This document shows positions 28,633 to 40,700 of a DNA stretch of 64,000 nucleotides, one piece after another. The translations under genes and the position numbers were made by a program. The stretch's first letter is position 1. Every line of letters begins with the position of its first letter. The notes under the pieces are model-generated. The model saw nothing but the letters and a program-made list of their open reading frames with translations. It did no database searches and was not told the origin of the DNA. Source of the stretch: Proales similis (lineage: Eukaryota > Rotifera > Eurotatoria > Ploima > Proalidae); NCBI GenBank assembly GCA_019059635.1, contig JAGVRJ010000004.1:496001-560000 (forward strand), written 5' to 3'.

Positions 28633-28898
28633 CACTGTCTGATGCATGCTCGGTTGTCATAGGCTACAATTATGTTGCATGCATGTGGACGGTCAGACTG
28701 CAAACTGAAATATGTGAGAAAGCCAGCCGTGTAGAGGCGAGCAGAGAGCAAAGTAAATCTTGGAATATACAAGGCCGAATTAGCTGTGAATGGACATTTG
28801 AAATCGAGAAGATTGGCGCAGTAACTCGATTGAATCAGACGCAAGCAGAGCGAGAGGAGCACAACTCGGTGTGAGCAAAAGAGAATTGAAAACAACAA

Positions 28899-30436
28899 AT
28901 GGCTGAGATAAGCGTTAAGGCATTGAGAGACGCGAGTGCAGCTCGGATAAAAACAAGCGGGTCCAAGAGCCAGCTGCACAAAGCGCCATTCTATCCGCCC
29001 GGAGGCAGCCAGAAGAGCAAGAGCGGGCGAAAGTCGGTGGGCGAAAGTAATCTCATACCCTACGATAATGAGCATTCAACCTTGTACAGCACTTGGACCC
29101 CATTGAGCGATGAGAGCTCCAATCAAAAGGTATGTACGCGGCGCACATTAAATAAACTGGCAATCGAGGCTGGATAACCGACTGCCTTGAAGCTTTATGA
29201 AGAGAGACGCCAGCTGATGCTCAAATGGTTTGAGACTTGGAGCGAGAGACAGCGGAACATGGCTATAGACGAGCTGATGAAACTCTGCAAGCCCAAACAG
29301 TTGTTTTATGCGCGCGATGCAATCAACAAGATCTCGCCCGTTTTTCATCTCGACTTTACTCGCGTCCTGCCCCGGGTCATTTGCCTTTACATCTTTTCCA
29401 TGCTTGACCCGCGAAGTCTGTGTCGCGCTGGCCAGGTCGGCTTCTTGACGCTCTGCGCTTCACTTGTGCCTTGTCTAATCGCATTAGCGTAGGTCTGCTG
29501 GTATTGGAAGATGCTCTGCGAGTCCGACCAAGTCTGGATGCCAAAGTGTTTACGCTTCGGCTGGAATCTCAATTACATTCCGACTTCGTTCGAGAACGGA
29601 ATTTGGAAGCAATTTTACATTGAAAACATAAAAGCGCTTCAATTCATGACCATCAAGGTAAGTCGGCTAATCACAAACGACTGACGAGTAGCGGAGCCTT
29701 TGAGCTTTACGAAACCAAGAAATCGGCCAGAAGCTCTGCAAACACGCCCGCCATCACTGAACGAAGCGAGCTGAACTTGAACGACCTCAGCAACGGCCGG
29801 TTCGGATTCAACCGCTACATGAAATCAGCAGGCAAGGCAATAAAGACAAGCAATCGTGGCGGGACAAATCTAAAGCAGCCGCCGTGGCGAGCGAACAATA
29901 CGAATCCGAACTGCTTTTATCGCTACAACTATCTGGATGAAGAAGACTTGGAGAAGAATGCCAAGCGAACTGAAAGTCTTATGAAGACTTTGACCTTGGA
30001 CAGGTGAGAGTGGTCGACCTAGACAATTCTGAGCCCAGTTGACTCTTGAATGGAATTTAAGCTCGGCGTCGAATAAAGTTCGAACTCAGCCAGCAGATAA
30101 CCATCAAGCGTCCGTAAAGCATTTGACCGCAACTAGCAGAATCGAAGCCCAAGAGCTGGAGGACATGCTCAACGTAAGATTTGCCTCTTCTGGTTCAATG
30201 CTGACTCAGTGGCCTGATTGAGTTATTCGAAAACAATCCAGAAAGGACAGAGGCTAGTTGCCGAGCTGAACGACAGTTTGCTCAAGGTTCAAGAAGGAAT
30301 TGGAAAACAAGTAAGCCAACACTTGTCGCAACTGACTGCGTCCAAGTCTTATTGCTGTTCGAAGGAACCAGAAGTGAACAATTCGTCGGCTCTTAATCCA
30401 GGCAACGATCATCAGCTATGGAACCAAGCATGTTAA
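28899..30436 (+). CDS. FBXO16: FBXO16-like F-box protein
   Basis: Substrate-receptor subunit of an SCF ubiquitin ligase, 409 residues. Exons: 28899-29129, 29193-29435, 29493-29657, 29720-30003, 30062-30173 and 30242-30436. Similarity to FBXO16 is distinctive: STWTPL near the end of exon 1, RRQLMLKWFETW before the box, the F-box LPRVICLYIFSMLDPRSLCR followed by VCWYWKML across the exon 2/3 junction, CLRFGWNLNYIP after it, and the PPWR...YRYNYLD motif in exon 4. The C-terminal third (exons 5-6) is less conserved and predicted from frame only. Exon 4 start at 29720 was chosen because the nearer AG sites break frame or leave an intron under 40 nt. AATAAA is at 30615-30620. Confidence 0.85.
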
Positions 30437-31512
30437 CAACAACGCCCTCTCGATCAGTTCATCCATCCACTCGACGATTAATTCATTCATCTGCGATTGA
30501 TCTTGTTCATTCAACGATTCTGTTTGCAGTTATGCAATTTGCAAAATACCAAGATGCACATGCCTTGAGCGCGTGAGAAAGGTCTTGAACGCCCATCAAA
30601 CCAGATCAGGTTGAAATAAAGTGAATAGATTTAATCCAATTTGCAATTTATGGAAGAGAGCCTCTTCTTGGCCCTTTCTATCGTGCCGTTCTATTTCTCT
30701 TTTCCGATTAGTTGATCCTAATGGGCATTGAGCATTTAAATGGCTCGTTGAGTCGGAAGTGATCAGAATAGATCAAAGTGGAGATGTTGCGTGCGACACT
30801 TACGACGCGATCTTACGCTCTGGCTTTGGGAAGAGGAGAGTTCTCTTGGTTTTACTTCATCGAGCGGTTTTGTAGTTAAGAGGGCAATTCGTCTGAACTG
30901 TAAAATTGGGCATTTAATTTGTATTTGAGGCTCGTACTGACTTTGAGTGGCTGGTACACATCTAATGGATGCGATCTACTATTGAGTACGCTCCATCAGT
31001 TGGTGCCTTCTTTATTGATATTTGCCTCAAACAATCTAATTAGAAATCAGTTAGGCTATCTTTTCATCGCGTTGCACAATTCTGAACAAGTACACGCTGA
31101 ATTAATGAAAAGCTGGCATTTACGAGCCTGAATTGAATGAATGAGAAACACAGCCTCCTTGATTGTATTTGCCTCCTTGCTCGTATTAGCCTCCTTGAGC
31201 AAATGGCTGCTCGAAGGCGTTCAATAATGCAATAGACTGAACACACAAATAAACAATAGAGCTTCGGGCGCTCCCCATCTCTTGTCTTGAGCCGTATGCT
31301 CGTCTTGTTCTCGTGTCTGTATTTCAGGATTTGAGGTGCAGAGGGTCTTTAGTTTGGACAAATCGTTAGCTCTAGTCTAATCGAGAAAATCTATCCGGAC
31401 TTGCTGATTGCATATTTCTGAACTCTGCTCTTATTTCGCCTTTTTTACAAGGATAGTCTTAAACAAAAGTTGCTATTTTGACTGCTCTCTCTTGTCAGAT
31501 CTTGTCAGAACC
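30437..31512. other. Intergenic region FBXO16-like / carbonic anhydrase
   Basis: 1.1 kb holding the F-box gene's 3' UTR (AATAAA at 30615-30620) and the carbonic anhydrase 5' region. No gene seen. Confidence 0.5.
30615..30620 (+). terminator. Poly(A) signal of FBXO16-like gene
   Basis: AATAAA 179 nt after the stop codon. Confidence 0.5.
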
Positions 31513-32758
31513 ATGAATCAAGTTCTTGTATTCAGCTTTTTGCTCTCTGTCTTAGTCGCAGGTTTGAGACTTTTTTTTTCAAGTTTTTTTTAAAGTTGGG
31601 TGAAAAAATCGCGTCAAAAAGGCTGCCATGGAGGAGCTGGCGACGACTGGAACTATGAAGAAAAAGGCCCTGACTTTTGGCACCAGGCCTATGCGCAATG
31701 CTCGGGACAGATTCAGTCGCCGATTAATATCGAGCCTGCATATGCTCACTACAATCCTGATTTGAAGCCATTCTCCACCGTCAATTACAATGCGACCTTG
31801 CAATGGAGAATCGAGCACAATGGCAAAGGAGTGGTATTCAGCAAGGCGCCAAACTCTCCGGTCCTGAAAGCGTCAGGAAGCAATTTGAATGAAGAGTTCG
31901 AGCTACTTCAATTCCATCTTCACTGGGGATACAATGAATTTCAAGGTTGAATTTTCTTTCGTTTTAAATCGGCTTGCTTTTCTTACTTTTCTGCGAGTAG
32001 GAAGCGAGCACGTAATCGACCTTCAAAAATTTCCCCTGGAGGTAACTTGACAGGCAAAGTGGAACGAATTTGACTTTTCATGCAGCGGCTTTAGCTTCAT
32101 CTTGTGCACAAATCACCCAAAGGAGCGTTCACTGTCCTGGGCTTCTTGTTCGAAGTAGATTACTAGTCAGAACTCTAGTCGAACTTATCAAACTCAATTC
32201 ATTAAAATAAGATCACAGACGAGCCGAACCCAAGCTGGAGCCAAGTGGTCGAAGCAGTTCGCAAACTAAAGAGCAAAGGAGGTGGGTCGTAACAAAATTT
32301 GCGATAAGAAGCAAGATTGAACTGTCGAAGACTCGAGCAACGTCGATTTCAGACTAGACTCGTTGATTCTGCCCAAGTTGAACGAGTACTACAGATACAA
32401 GGGCAGCTTGACCACGCCGCCCTGCAGCGAAGGAATCATTTGGAACGTCTTTGCCGATTATGTGGCCATTTCAAAAGACCAAGTAAATTGCTGTTTTTGC
32501 ATTCATTCTGCATATAGAATGTAAACACTTGTTTTAAAGCTCAAGGCCTTTCACGACACAAACGTGAAGCTGAACTTCCGCGACCCGCAGAGGATTAATG
32601 CACGTCTGGTTCAGTCGAGCTTCCCGATACCCGGCGAAGTGAAGCTGAGAAGAGTAAACGAATACCCTCACTTGGCCGTGTGCAGCGCGGTCGGAACCAA
32701 GCAATTTGGCATTCTCTCAATTCTAATCACTCTTTTCAGCGCCAGACTCTTTGCTTGA
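31513..32758 (+). CDS. Alpha carbonic anhydrase, secreted or GPI-anchored
   Basis: 304-residue alpha-class carbonic anhydrase (CO2 + H2O to HCO3- + H+). Seven exons: 31513-31561, 31622-31945, 32001-32041, 32095-32154, 32212-32281, 32331-32482 and 32540-32758. Exon 1 is a signal peptide and the second exon begins the mature protein (GCHGGAGDDWNY). Zinc ligands are all present: H115 and H117 in FHLHWG and H140 in LHLVH, with the gate-keeping Thr in GSLTTPPCSEG. The residue matching the proton-shuttle His64 of human CA II is Lys85 (HNGKGVVF). The C-terminus ends in a hydrophobic stretch (ILSILITLFSARLFA) directly before the stop, as in GPI-anchored forms such as CA IV. Two Cys pairs are plausible. 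AATAAA is at 32835-32840. Confidence 0.92.
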
Positions 32759-33315
32759 GAGAGCTCTTTTTCTAATCTAGATTCTAGACGAGCCGATGAT
32801 GGCCCCAATGTATTTGTGTGTCTGATCGATGTTGAATAAAAGAAGCAATGTCATAGGCTAGATAGCAGTACTGACTTGAGCCTCTCTCTCTCTCTCTCAG
32901 TTTTACTTCTATTTGTCCTTATCGGGTTTTGAATTTAATCGAAAACTTCAACTGCTAAACTTAAGTTGCTTGAGGGCTGAGATAATGCTAAAAAAAATGA
33001 GAAATAGTGAAACAATGAGAGAAGACTGTTCAAAGAGGGCCAAGTGCAGTCGAACGCAGTTCATAATTTCAGAAAAATGCTCACTTCTCTAGTCCCGTGC
33101 AAACGCATGCCGAGGTGAAGGTTAGCTACTAGAGCGGCGCACAACGTGAATATTTCGCTCTCTGTACGAGTGAATGAATGACTGAATTGAATTTGATTTT
33201 TGCACGCTGAGCTTGGCCAAGAGCTAAAGTCTTAGCCGGCGTTAAGACTCGCGCTTCTCCAAGTCGCTGCCCGTTCGCTTGCTCATCGATCGATTGGCCT
33301 CTCGTTCTAGATAAG
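32759..33315. other. Intergenic region carbonic anhydrase / RPS16
   Basis: Short interval containing the carbonic anhydrase poly(A) signal (32835-32840), a CT run near 32881-32900 and the RPS16 promoter. No gene seen. Confidence 0.5.
32835..32840 (+). terminator. Poly(A) signal of carbonic anhydrase gene
   Basis: AATAAA 77 nt after the stop codon. Confidence 0.6.
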
Positions 33316-34074
33316 ATGTCTGCCCCGAAAGCTCCCAAGAACCGAGTTCAAGTGTTCGGTCGAAAGGTAAGCGGCTTAAATGCACATGAGCGCCCGATGG
33401 AAATTTAAAATCCGATATCGGAAAGAAAAGCGCCACCGCCGTCGCTTTGTGCACCGAGGGCAAGGGATTGATCCGTGTTAACGGACGACCTCTCCATCTC
33501 GTTGAGCCCCAGTGCCTTCGATTCAAGGTAGTCCTTACGTGTGAAATCAACTCGCTGCCCAGTACTGAAGAGCACATTCAAGCTAGAAGAGCCAGTACTT
33601 CTTCTCGGACGAGAGCGATTCTCTGCTGTTGACATCCGCATTAAAGTGAAGGGTGGTGGTCAAGTGGCCCAAGTCTATGCCATTCGACAGGCCATTGCCA
33701 AGGCCTTGGTTGCCTACTACCAGAAATGTAAGCGGAGTTTAGATACAAATCTGGCCAACCGGGCTGGCTTCGGATTCGAAACTGATGAAACGCTGGAAGA
33801 GCCGTCTAATTCAATTGAATTTGCAGACAATCCAGCATCTGAGAATTAAAACGAATCTTGCCATCACTCGGTTGTCCACCAGCATCAAATTAAAGACAAG
33901 TTGACTAATTTGAAAAAAAAACTTTCAGTCGTCGACGAGGCCTCCAAGAAGGAGATCAAGACCCTCTTGACCCAGTACGACCGAACTTTGATTGTCGCCG
34001 ATCCGAGACGATGCGAGCCCAAGAAATTCGGTGGTCCAGGTGCCCGTGCCAGATACCAGAAATCTTATAGATAA
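33316..34074 (+). CDS. RPS16: 40S ribosomal protein S16 (uS9)
   Basis: 147-residue small-subunit protein uS9 in four exons (33316-33366, 33426-33527, 33583-33727, 33929-34074). Diagnostic stretches are [53 protein letters not shown] and the invariant C-terminus [11 protein letters not shown], whose last residues contact the P-site tRNA in the ribosome. Length matches the family. Intron 3 is 201 nt, three to four times the usual length here, and contains a candidate C/D box snoRNA. AATAAA at 34132-34137 is close to the stop, as expected for a highly expressed gene. Confidence 0.97.
33772..33858 (+). ncRNA. Candidate C/D box snoRNA in RPS16 intron 3
   Basis: Within the unusually long third intron there is a C-box-like CTGATGA (33782-33788, with C instead of the usual purine first), a D box CTGA (33839-33842) about 50 nt later, and flanking segments GGATTCG (33772-33778) and CGAATCT (33852-33858) that can pair over 7 bp with one wobble. 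Ribosomal-protein introns often host such RNAs. The stem is further from the D box than usual and I could not match a guide to rRNA, so this is only a candidate. Confidence 0.27.
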
Positions 34075-34131
34075 ACGAGAACGAGTGAAGCTCGTTGATG
34101 GAAGTAGAAAATTGAAAATTCCTATTTCTTC

Positions 34132-34137
34132 AATAAA
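34132..34137 (+). terminator. Poly(A) signal of RPS16
   Basis: AATAAA 58 nt after the stop codon. Confidence 0.65.
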
Positions 34138-34443
34138 GCTTTATCTCGCGCTAAGCCCACTTTTTCCTTCCTCTTCTCCATCTCGTCTCTTTGTGCCCCA
34201 GTGAAGCCGAATGGTCTTGTTCGAGAGAGGGCCGCAGGGTGTTTGATGAAAAAGTGTGAAAAACGTGTTTTATTAATTAATTTAAATCGAGACCGGAGAA
34301 CTCATTCTTGAAGAAAATCAAAAACAGATAAAATTGAAATTTAGAGCAAAAGGACGAAAGCATCATTAATCGTCGATTTAAGAATGAAAAGGACAAGAAT
34401 CGAATTGAATTTGGTACTGAGCCAGCCAGCTAACAAGTCTCTA

Positions 34444-34472
34444 TGTGTGTGTGTGTGTGTGTTTGTGTGTGT
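34444..34472. repeat. GT microsatellite
   Basis: (TG)n with one TT interruption, 29 nt. Confidence 0.9.
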
Positions 34473-34742
34473 AAAACAACCAAGACCAATAGACAAGAGG
34501 GTTTGGGCTAAGCTCAAAAGAATAACCGTCGAGTTTAAAACTAAGAGAATTGAGAATGAATAAATAAACAAGAACTAAATCGGTGAAAGGAACGTCGTTG
34601 GATTGCGTTTTAGCTCGGATTGCCGAGTCTATATTTCCGCTGGCCTGCTGGCTTCTCGTTTATAGCTGGGCCTATTTGCTAGTTGTGTTTAATTGTTTCA
34701 AGATTTCCTTGTCTGGTTTTAGTATTCGAAAAACGGCGCGTT

Positions 34743-37700
34743 CTAATCATTTGATTGTTTGAGTTGCGTTTCGTTCTTTTCGACTTGTTCGTTATTCCAG
34801 TCGCGGTTCTTTTCAAGCTGATCGAGAATGTGTTGCGCGTCAGGAGCAACCAAATCGCACCAAGACTCCCAAAGTGGATGGAGAATGAAATCAATGAAGC
34901 CGACCTTGAGAGAAGAAATAAATTCAGACTTCCTATCAATTGGGCCATAAGCTGAAATAAAGTCTACCTGTGACTTTTCGATGTTGGCTGTGTGCCGGTC
35001 ACACATCGGACTTATTTCCAGACCTTCAGACGCCTCGCGATCGCCCTGCAGAAAGAACTCATTCATGAGCCTGTCGGTCCAGGCGCGGTAAATGTCGAGC
35101 TTTTTGGTCGGTGCACTCAAGTCGGCACAATGAAGCATGTTTTCAAGCACCTGCGGATGAAAAGAGAAATGAATTCGAACTCGGCATCGGGTAAAGAGAC
35201 ACGTCCAAGTGAACTGACCCGCATGCGTTCTTGGTAGTTTTCCATGACGGCCAAACTTGAGCCGGACAGGCGCTTCGTTTCGACCATGGTCTTCAACTCG
35301 GCCAGCAGACTCATATGCTTGGACATGTCCGTGGCCAAGACCATGTCGATGACGATTTTGCGCAGCGCTTTGCGCTTGCTTCGGTCCATATTGCGCAATA
35401 TGTCTTTGGAATCGTCCTGCAGCAGTTTGAACGCGACTGCGAGGTGATGATTTTCGAGCACCGACTCGTCATTGTACATGATCGCCAGTTCGGAGCCAGT
35501 GTTCACCAGGTACTGGTTGGTCAGACCTGGATGGTCCAGGTCGTGTATGGCTGCAGCGAACAAGGCAGCGAATATCTCCAAATCACTGAACACTCCCTGT
35601 CAAGAACTGATTTAAGATTTTGATCGGCGCTTGCCTTAAATTCATCATCTATTCACCTCGAGCGTCTTAACGTTGAGCAAAACGTGAATGGACTGCATCA
35701 CATCGGCGGCGTGTATTTTGTTGTGATAAGGCACATTCTGGTAATGAGCCTCCACGTCGTTCAAGTAACTGATCATCACCGAATCCTCGATGGCGAACTT
35801 TTTTAATAAATTCCTGTTCTTGAACAAAGTGAACCCAACTGCCGTCAGTGGTCGATGGTTGGTTAACTCATCCATGAGGAAGATGTCTATGCCCCATAAA
35901 TCGATCTGGCACATGAGCTAAATGTTTTCGTTAGTTTTGAAAAATTCTTCATTCGATTAGGCAAAGCTCTTACCTGTTCGAGCTTCTCGGCCTGATCTGA
36001 CTGAACACCGTACTTGATCAATGTATGATTTGCGCGATTGCCTTTTTCGTTTAAATTGGCCTTGCAGCTCATGCGCTCTTCAATGGCCATCTCACGAAGC
36101 GCAAACACTCGGTCCATTTTAGCCGAGCTCGTTGGCAATGTTTGGCCTCGAGTGAGTCGGGCAGCTCTGCTTGCTTTTTCGCCGCCCTTGGCCACATCCG
36201 ACTCTTTGCAGTCGGACTCGTCGTCGCCCATTCGAGTATCTTCTTTTCCGACGTAGTTGTCAACAAGAAAAGCAGCGATTTGCTTATCAGTCTTGTTGAG
36301 CTCGGCGTACTGGCTCAGCTCCTTGTTGAGCAGGCGGCGAAATTTGCTCGATGTTATGTCGGATATTGAACGATAAGAGGACATGTTATCCAGCTGAGTC
36401 AGACACCAGTCCAAGTCTTCAAGTATTTCGCTTGAGCATTGTGTTCTGTTCGGCTCGTCTACGCTTTGTTCGTGAATCGAATTGCGCTTGTGGAAGCTCG
36501 TGTTGGGCGTCAGATTAAACACAAGATTTGTGCTTGAATCTCTCAACTCATTCTGACCAGTCGAGTCGCCTGTTTGATTTGTCCTTTTAAATGAGAGCAA
36601 CGAGCAGCGTTTTGCTTTTAAGCATTCAATCGGCCCTGGTTCGTTCAGGTTCACTCACTTTTCTTTTGTTTCGCTGGTGAGCTGGACAAAATTTTGGCGC
36701 ACGTTGCGCAAACTAGCCAGTATCTGGGCAAAAGTGGTCACAATCGGCTCGTCCAAATGGCTGTTGAAGGTTGAAATTGAAATGAGTTAGAAAAATTTAG
36801 TCACACACACAAACTGGAGAAGGTCATTAAAGCGAGAACCCGTTAAGGAAGTATTGCGGATGATACGGATGGTTAGAGCCAATCGACGAGGAAAGGGTCG
36901 GTGAGTTAGCTGAGCCAGTTATTGTGTCGAAAGAGTCGAAACGGAAGCAGCTAGACCTTATCGAGCGGGGCATTGAGCGCAACGACCATGTTTTGGAGTG
37001 CGCCGAGCCCGACTCGGAAATCTCTTCTGACATGTTATGCCGATCTAAAACTACGAAGCGCGGCCAGATTCTATTCGTTCGGCTGTTGCTTGCAGGACGA
37101 GCTCTATCCGCTAAAATTCCTCCTCTTGTCTGTCGGTTGCTATTCAGCTCATGCACGTTTCAATCTAGCATTTATGCCGCTCCCTCCTTTTCTCTTTCTA
37201 TATCTTTCTCTCTCTCTCTCTCTCTCTGGGTTGCTGTGCTGCTAAATTATTCGCGTAGACGTAAATTTTTGATACTCGTCAAAAGGAGAAAAAAGGAAGA
37301 AAAAGACAGCATAAACAGATAATAATTGGAATAATGTTGGCTAATTAGAAAAAAAGTCTGAATGGAAGAGAAATAAAGGCGAGCAAGCGAGAAATGAATG
37401 GATTGGATGGATGGCTGGCGCTGGAAATGGTCGCTCCGACAATGAGCATCGGCTTATACACTAAACGAAACAAGTTCTTGCGCTTGCTTGCCACGGTGGA
37501 AGGCTTGTTGCCTGCAGGGTCAATGCCAGACATTATGATTAGACTATTTAGCGCAACCAAATTGCAATTCAATGATAAACACATTAGCGAGCGAGTGAAT
37601 AAAGCATGAGCGAGCAAGCGAGAGCTGAATGTCTGGCACATCTTCATAGTTCTCTTCAACTCGTCAGATTTAAATTATAATAATTTCGTTCATGGTTGTG

Positions 37701-40700
37701 AGCAGAGCATCCTCATAATAATTACTCACACGGCCTTCTGTTTCTAGTTTAGTTCCATTTATGACTTTCATTTCGCACTTGCAAGAGCGCCGTTGTGTGC
37801 CCCTGTAGGGGCTCTATAGCAGTTACACTCTCTTTTGCTCCTTCGCTCTCTCTCTTTCGCTAATTCATTCTCATTCGTGTTCGTCGTTCACTGTTTTTCT
37901 CATTCAACAGCATTGAGTGATCCGGTTATTTTTCTCTTGCAAAGTTAAATCTTTCTCCTTCTGCCGCTCCCTTTCTCTCTCTCTCTCTCTCGCTCGTTTC
38001 CATTCACTCGTTGTCTGATCATTCAAGAGTTTTCTTAAATAACAACAAACCGGTCGTGATGTCGAGAGAATTGCAAAGAAAAATTATAAATTTTATTCCT
38101 ATTAATTAATGCTCCCCCTCTGTGCAACGGGTGTAATTCGTGACTTAATTCGAACTGATTAGCATAATTTCGGGCACGCAAGAGCGCCATCGTCGCCGGT
38201 TTTAAACTCTCAGTTTAGCTTTCTATCGAACAAGTGCACATACACACACACACAAATGACACGGAGCAGCTTTGCCGAATGTGCCCGCTTTTGATTAAAA
38301 CATGAAGTAGTTTCAGTTTGAAGAGCGCACTTTTTTTTTCATTTCAAATAAATGCCAGTTTTGCTGAAATTCTGCTTTTTTAAATGAGAAATACACAAGA
38401 AATGACGTGAAGAAATCTTAGCTGACGCGCGACCTGCAGCGAGCGCATGGAGCTTTTATTTGCTCATTTACACAATAGAATGCTTTTAAAACAAACATAC
38501 TGTGGCATGGGTGCAAACTCGTCATCAAGCATTTTGAAAACACATATGAATGTGTTGAATGAAGCAAAGAGACGAGTTTGGGTCAGAGAAATCGATTCGA
38601 GTGCGAACGCGATCAATTTGTGCGTTTCGGGTTTAGATTTCAGGAGAAGCGAGTGCGAGGCGAAAAGAGAAAGGAGATATGAAAAAGGAAATTATGGTCG
38701 TCTTTGGGATAAGCTTGCTTTAGACACCACTGATAGGGTCGGCCTGCTCATAAATCATGATTGAATCTACGATGACTAAGATGACGCTGGCAGAGATGGC
38801 AGCCAGGGCCATTGTGAGCTATTGATTTTTGCAGTAATCTTTATCGACAATGGCCCTTATCATTTGATTGACACAGCTCTTAAATATTTCTTGTGAGCGC
38901 GACAGAGAAAAATTAATATCCATGCGTGGAATTCAAGTGCAGGGCAATTAAGTATTAACTCTGGTTCATATCTAACCTGGATTCGTTCACAGCCGCCGAA
39001 AACATTAGCGCGCTGAGCAAAACAAAGCAAAAAGAAGCCACAGCCAATAGGAGTCTGAGTGAAAGGGTGGAAATGCGAAATATAAAAACCTCATTCGGCT
39101 GCGTTGCCTCTCGGAGCTGAGGCGCCAGGCATTTAATCATATTTTCAAGAAGAGAGCAGTCTCAAGCAGCTATGCGCCTCTACTGTTCCCTCTCTCTCTT
39201 TCTCTGCCTGCCTGCCCGCCCGCCTGCTTGCTTGCTACTCTATTTGCCTGTTTCTCGCAATCTTTTCGCATCTACTCTCTCATTCAAGTGGTAAATGTGC
39301 TTTAAAGGCTGCATTGGTGTGATTAATTCAACCGCGTCTTCTCCAGATTGATTGCCTTTCTCGCCCCAATGACCCTGTGAATGCAAAAGCAAAAAGCCTA
39401 TTGCTTACTTTTCACTTGCAGCGATCGAGGCGCTTCTTGCCGGCTGCTTTTCGTTTTCGTAATCGGCTCTGTAGAGAAACGAGCCGCGTCTTGCGTGTTG
39501 ATGACCGCCCTGCGGCATGACGTTCAATGATAAATTGCTGCTCGATGTGACTATTATTGGCGGAACAAGTGGACTGGCCGTGCTGAATGCGGCAGACGTT
39601 TCACTCGCTGGAAGTAGCTTGCTGAGATCTGGTGAAATAATGCTGATTTTGCCTGCTCCTTCAGCCTGATTTGATAAGGAAAGTGATGAACGCTCGTCGC
39701 TTGTCCTGTCGATCTTGTCGCTCGTTGAATTTTTAGTCGGATCTAATTTACGGCTTGGCAGGAGCTTGCTTTCCTTGCGCCTGAACGGGTTTAATTTGTG
39801 TGAGCGATTCGACGACGATAGTGAAGACGTTGTTGTCGACGGCTTGTTCCTCGACAAATCTTTGGGATCCACCACGCGTGCGCCATCGCTTTTATTGCTT
39901 TGCGTCACCATCCGCTCTGGTTGCATGTCGCTGTCCGCTTTTGGTTGCGATCGACTTTTAAAATGGCATTAATTCATAATTAAACTAATGGAGAGAACAC
40001 CATAGAGAAAATAGACAGACAAAGAGACAGAGAGAGAGAGAGGGAGGGAGGAATGGAGAAGGAAAAAAGAAAGAGGAGGGAAAACGAGGCCGAGTGGCAG
40101 TTCAGCGCACTCACGTTCGAAATGAACACAGAAATGCTCGAGTTGAAAAGAAGATGGCAGGGTTCCGGTAAGCGGCAACCGTCTCAATCGAATTGGATTT
40201 CAAATTGAAAATAATTATGGGTGTCGGAAACCAAGTAGAGGGTGAATCGAGTAGAGACCATTTATCATCTCGTTTATATGTAGACTGTAATGATCATAAA
40301 ATTAGCTGCAGATCTCAAATTTTTTTATTCGCTGTTATCATCATCATTCATATGAGCGCATTTCTTCACGGCTGCATATTTCTCGCTCTCATTTTTGCCT
40401 CACTCGCTCTATTTACTGTTTGCGCGTGTGTGTGCACTGGCCAGGTCGTAATGGAGATTAAGACAGCCCGAGTTGAATATATAAACAGCGGCGCAATTTC
40501 AAAAACACAACGCACCTCCGAAAAAAATAAATCGTAAATAAAACTGAGGCGGGAAAGAGTCAAAAAAAAAGTATTGAGAGAGAGAGGAACAGAGAGGCAA
40601 TGAATGAGGGAGAGTGAAAGAGTAATGAATTTCGCCATCAAACACAACTCGCCAAGATGAATGAATTTTCCGTTTTATTCTCGTCTAATGATAGCAGGCG

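Larger units (their letters stand above)
26421..28898. other. Divergent intergenic region BRSK / FBXO16-like
   Basis: About 2.5 kb between divergent start codons. It contains a GT microsatellite (26650-26704), GA-rich stretches near 26900-26930 and a 13-nt G run at 28620-28632. A 219-codon minus-strand frame at 28416-29075 runs antisense through the F-box gene's first exon and is rejected. No gene seen. Confidence 0.5.
34075..34742. other. Convergent 3' region RPS16 / PDE4
   Basis: Tail-to-tail interval with the RPS16 poly(A) signal at 34132-34137 and a GT microsatellite at 34444-34472. No gene seen. Confidence 0.5.
36761..39408 (-). other. Large PDE4 intron 2
   Basis: 2.65-kb intron between the UCR1 halves. 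It contains CT runs (37207-37227, about 37974-37991), a CA run near 38230-38254 and a CCTG/CTTG pyrimidine repeat near 39205-39238. Small reading frames here show no domains. It could house an internal promoter, but I see no direct sign of one. Confidence 0.45.

Noticed and set aside
28416-29075. 219-codon minus-strand frame
   Set aside because: Antisense to the first exon of the FBXO16-like gene, crosses a poly-G run and shows no recognisable domain.
29692-29719. Earlier acceptors for FBXO16-like exon 4
   Set aside because: They break the frame or leave an intron of 34-39 nt.
39409-39954. Separate minus-strand gene
   Set aside because: Its end encodes the first half of PDE4 UCR1 and its donor phase joins exactly to the UCR1 second half at 36659-36760.
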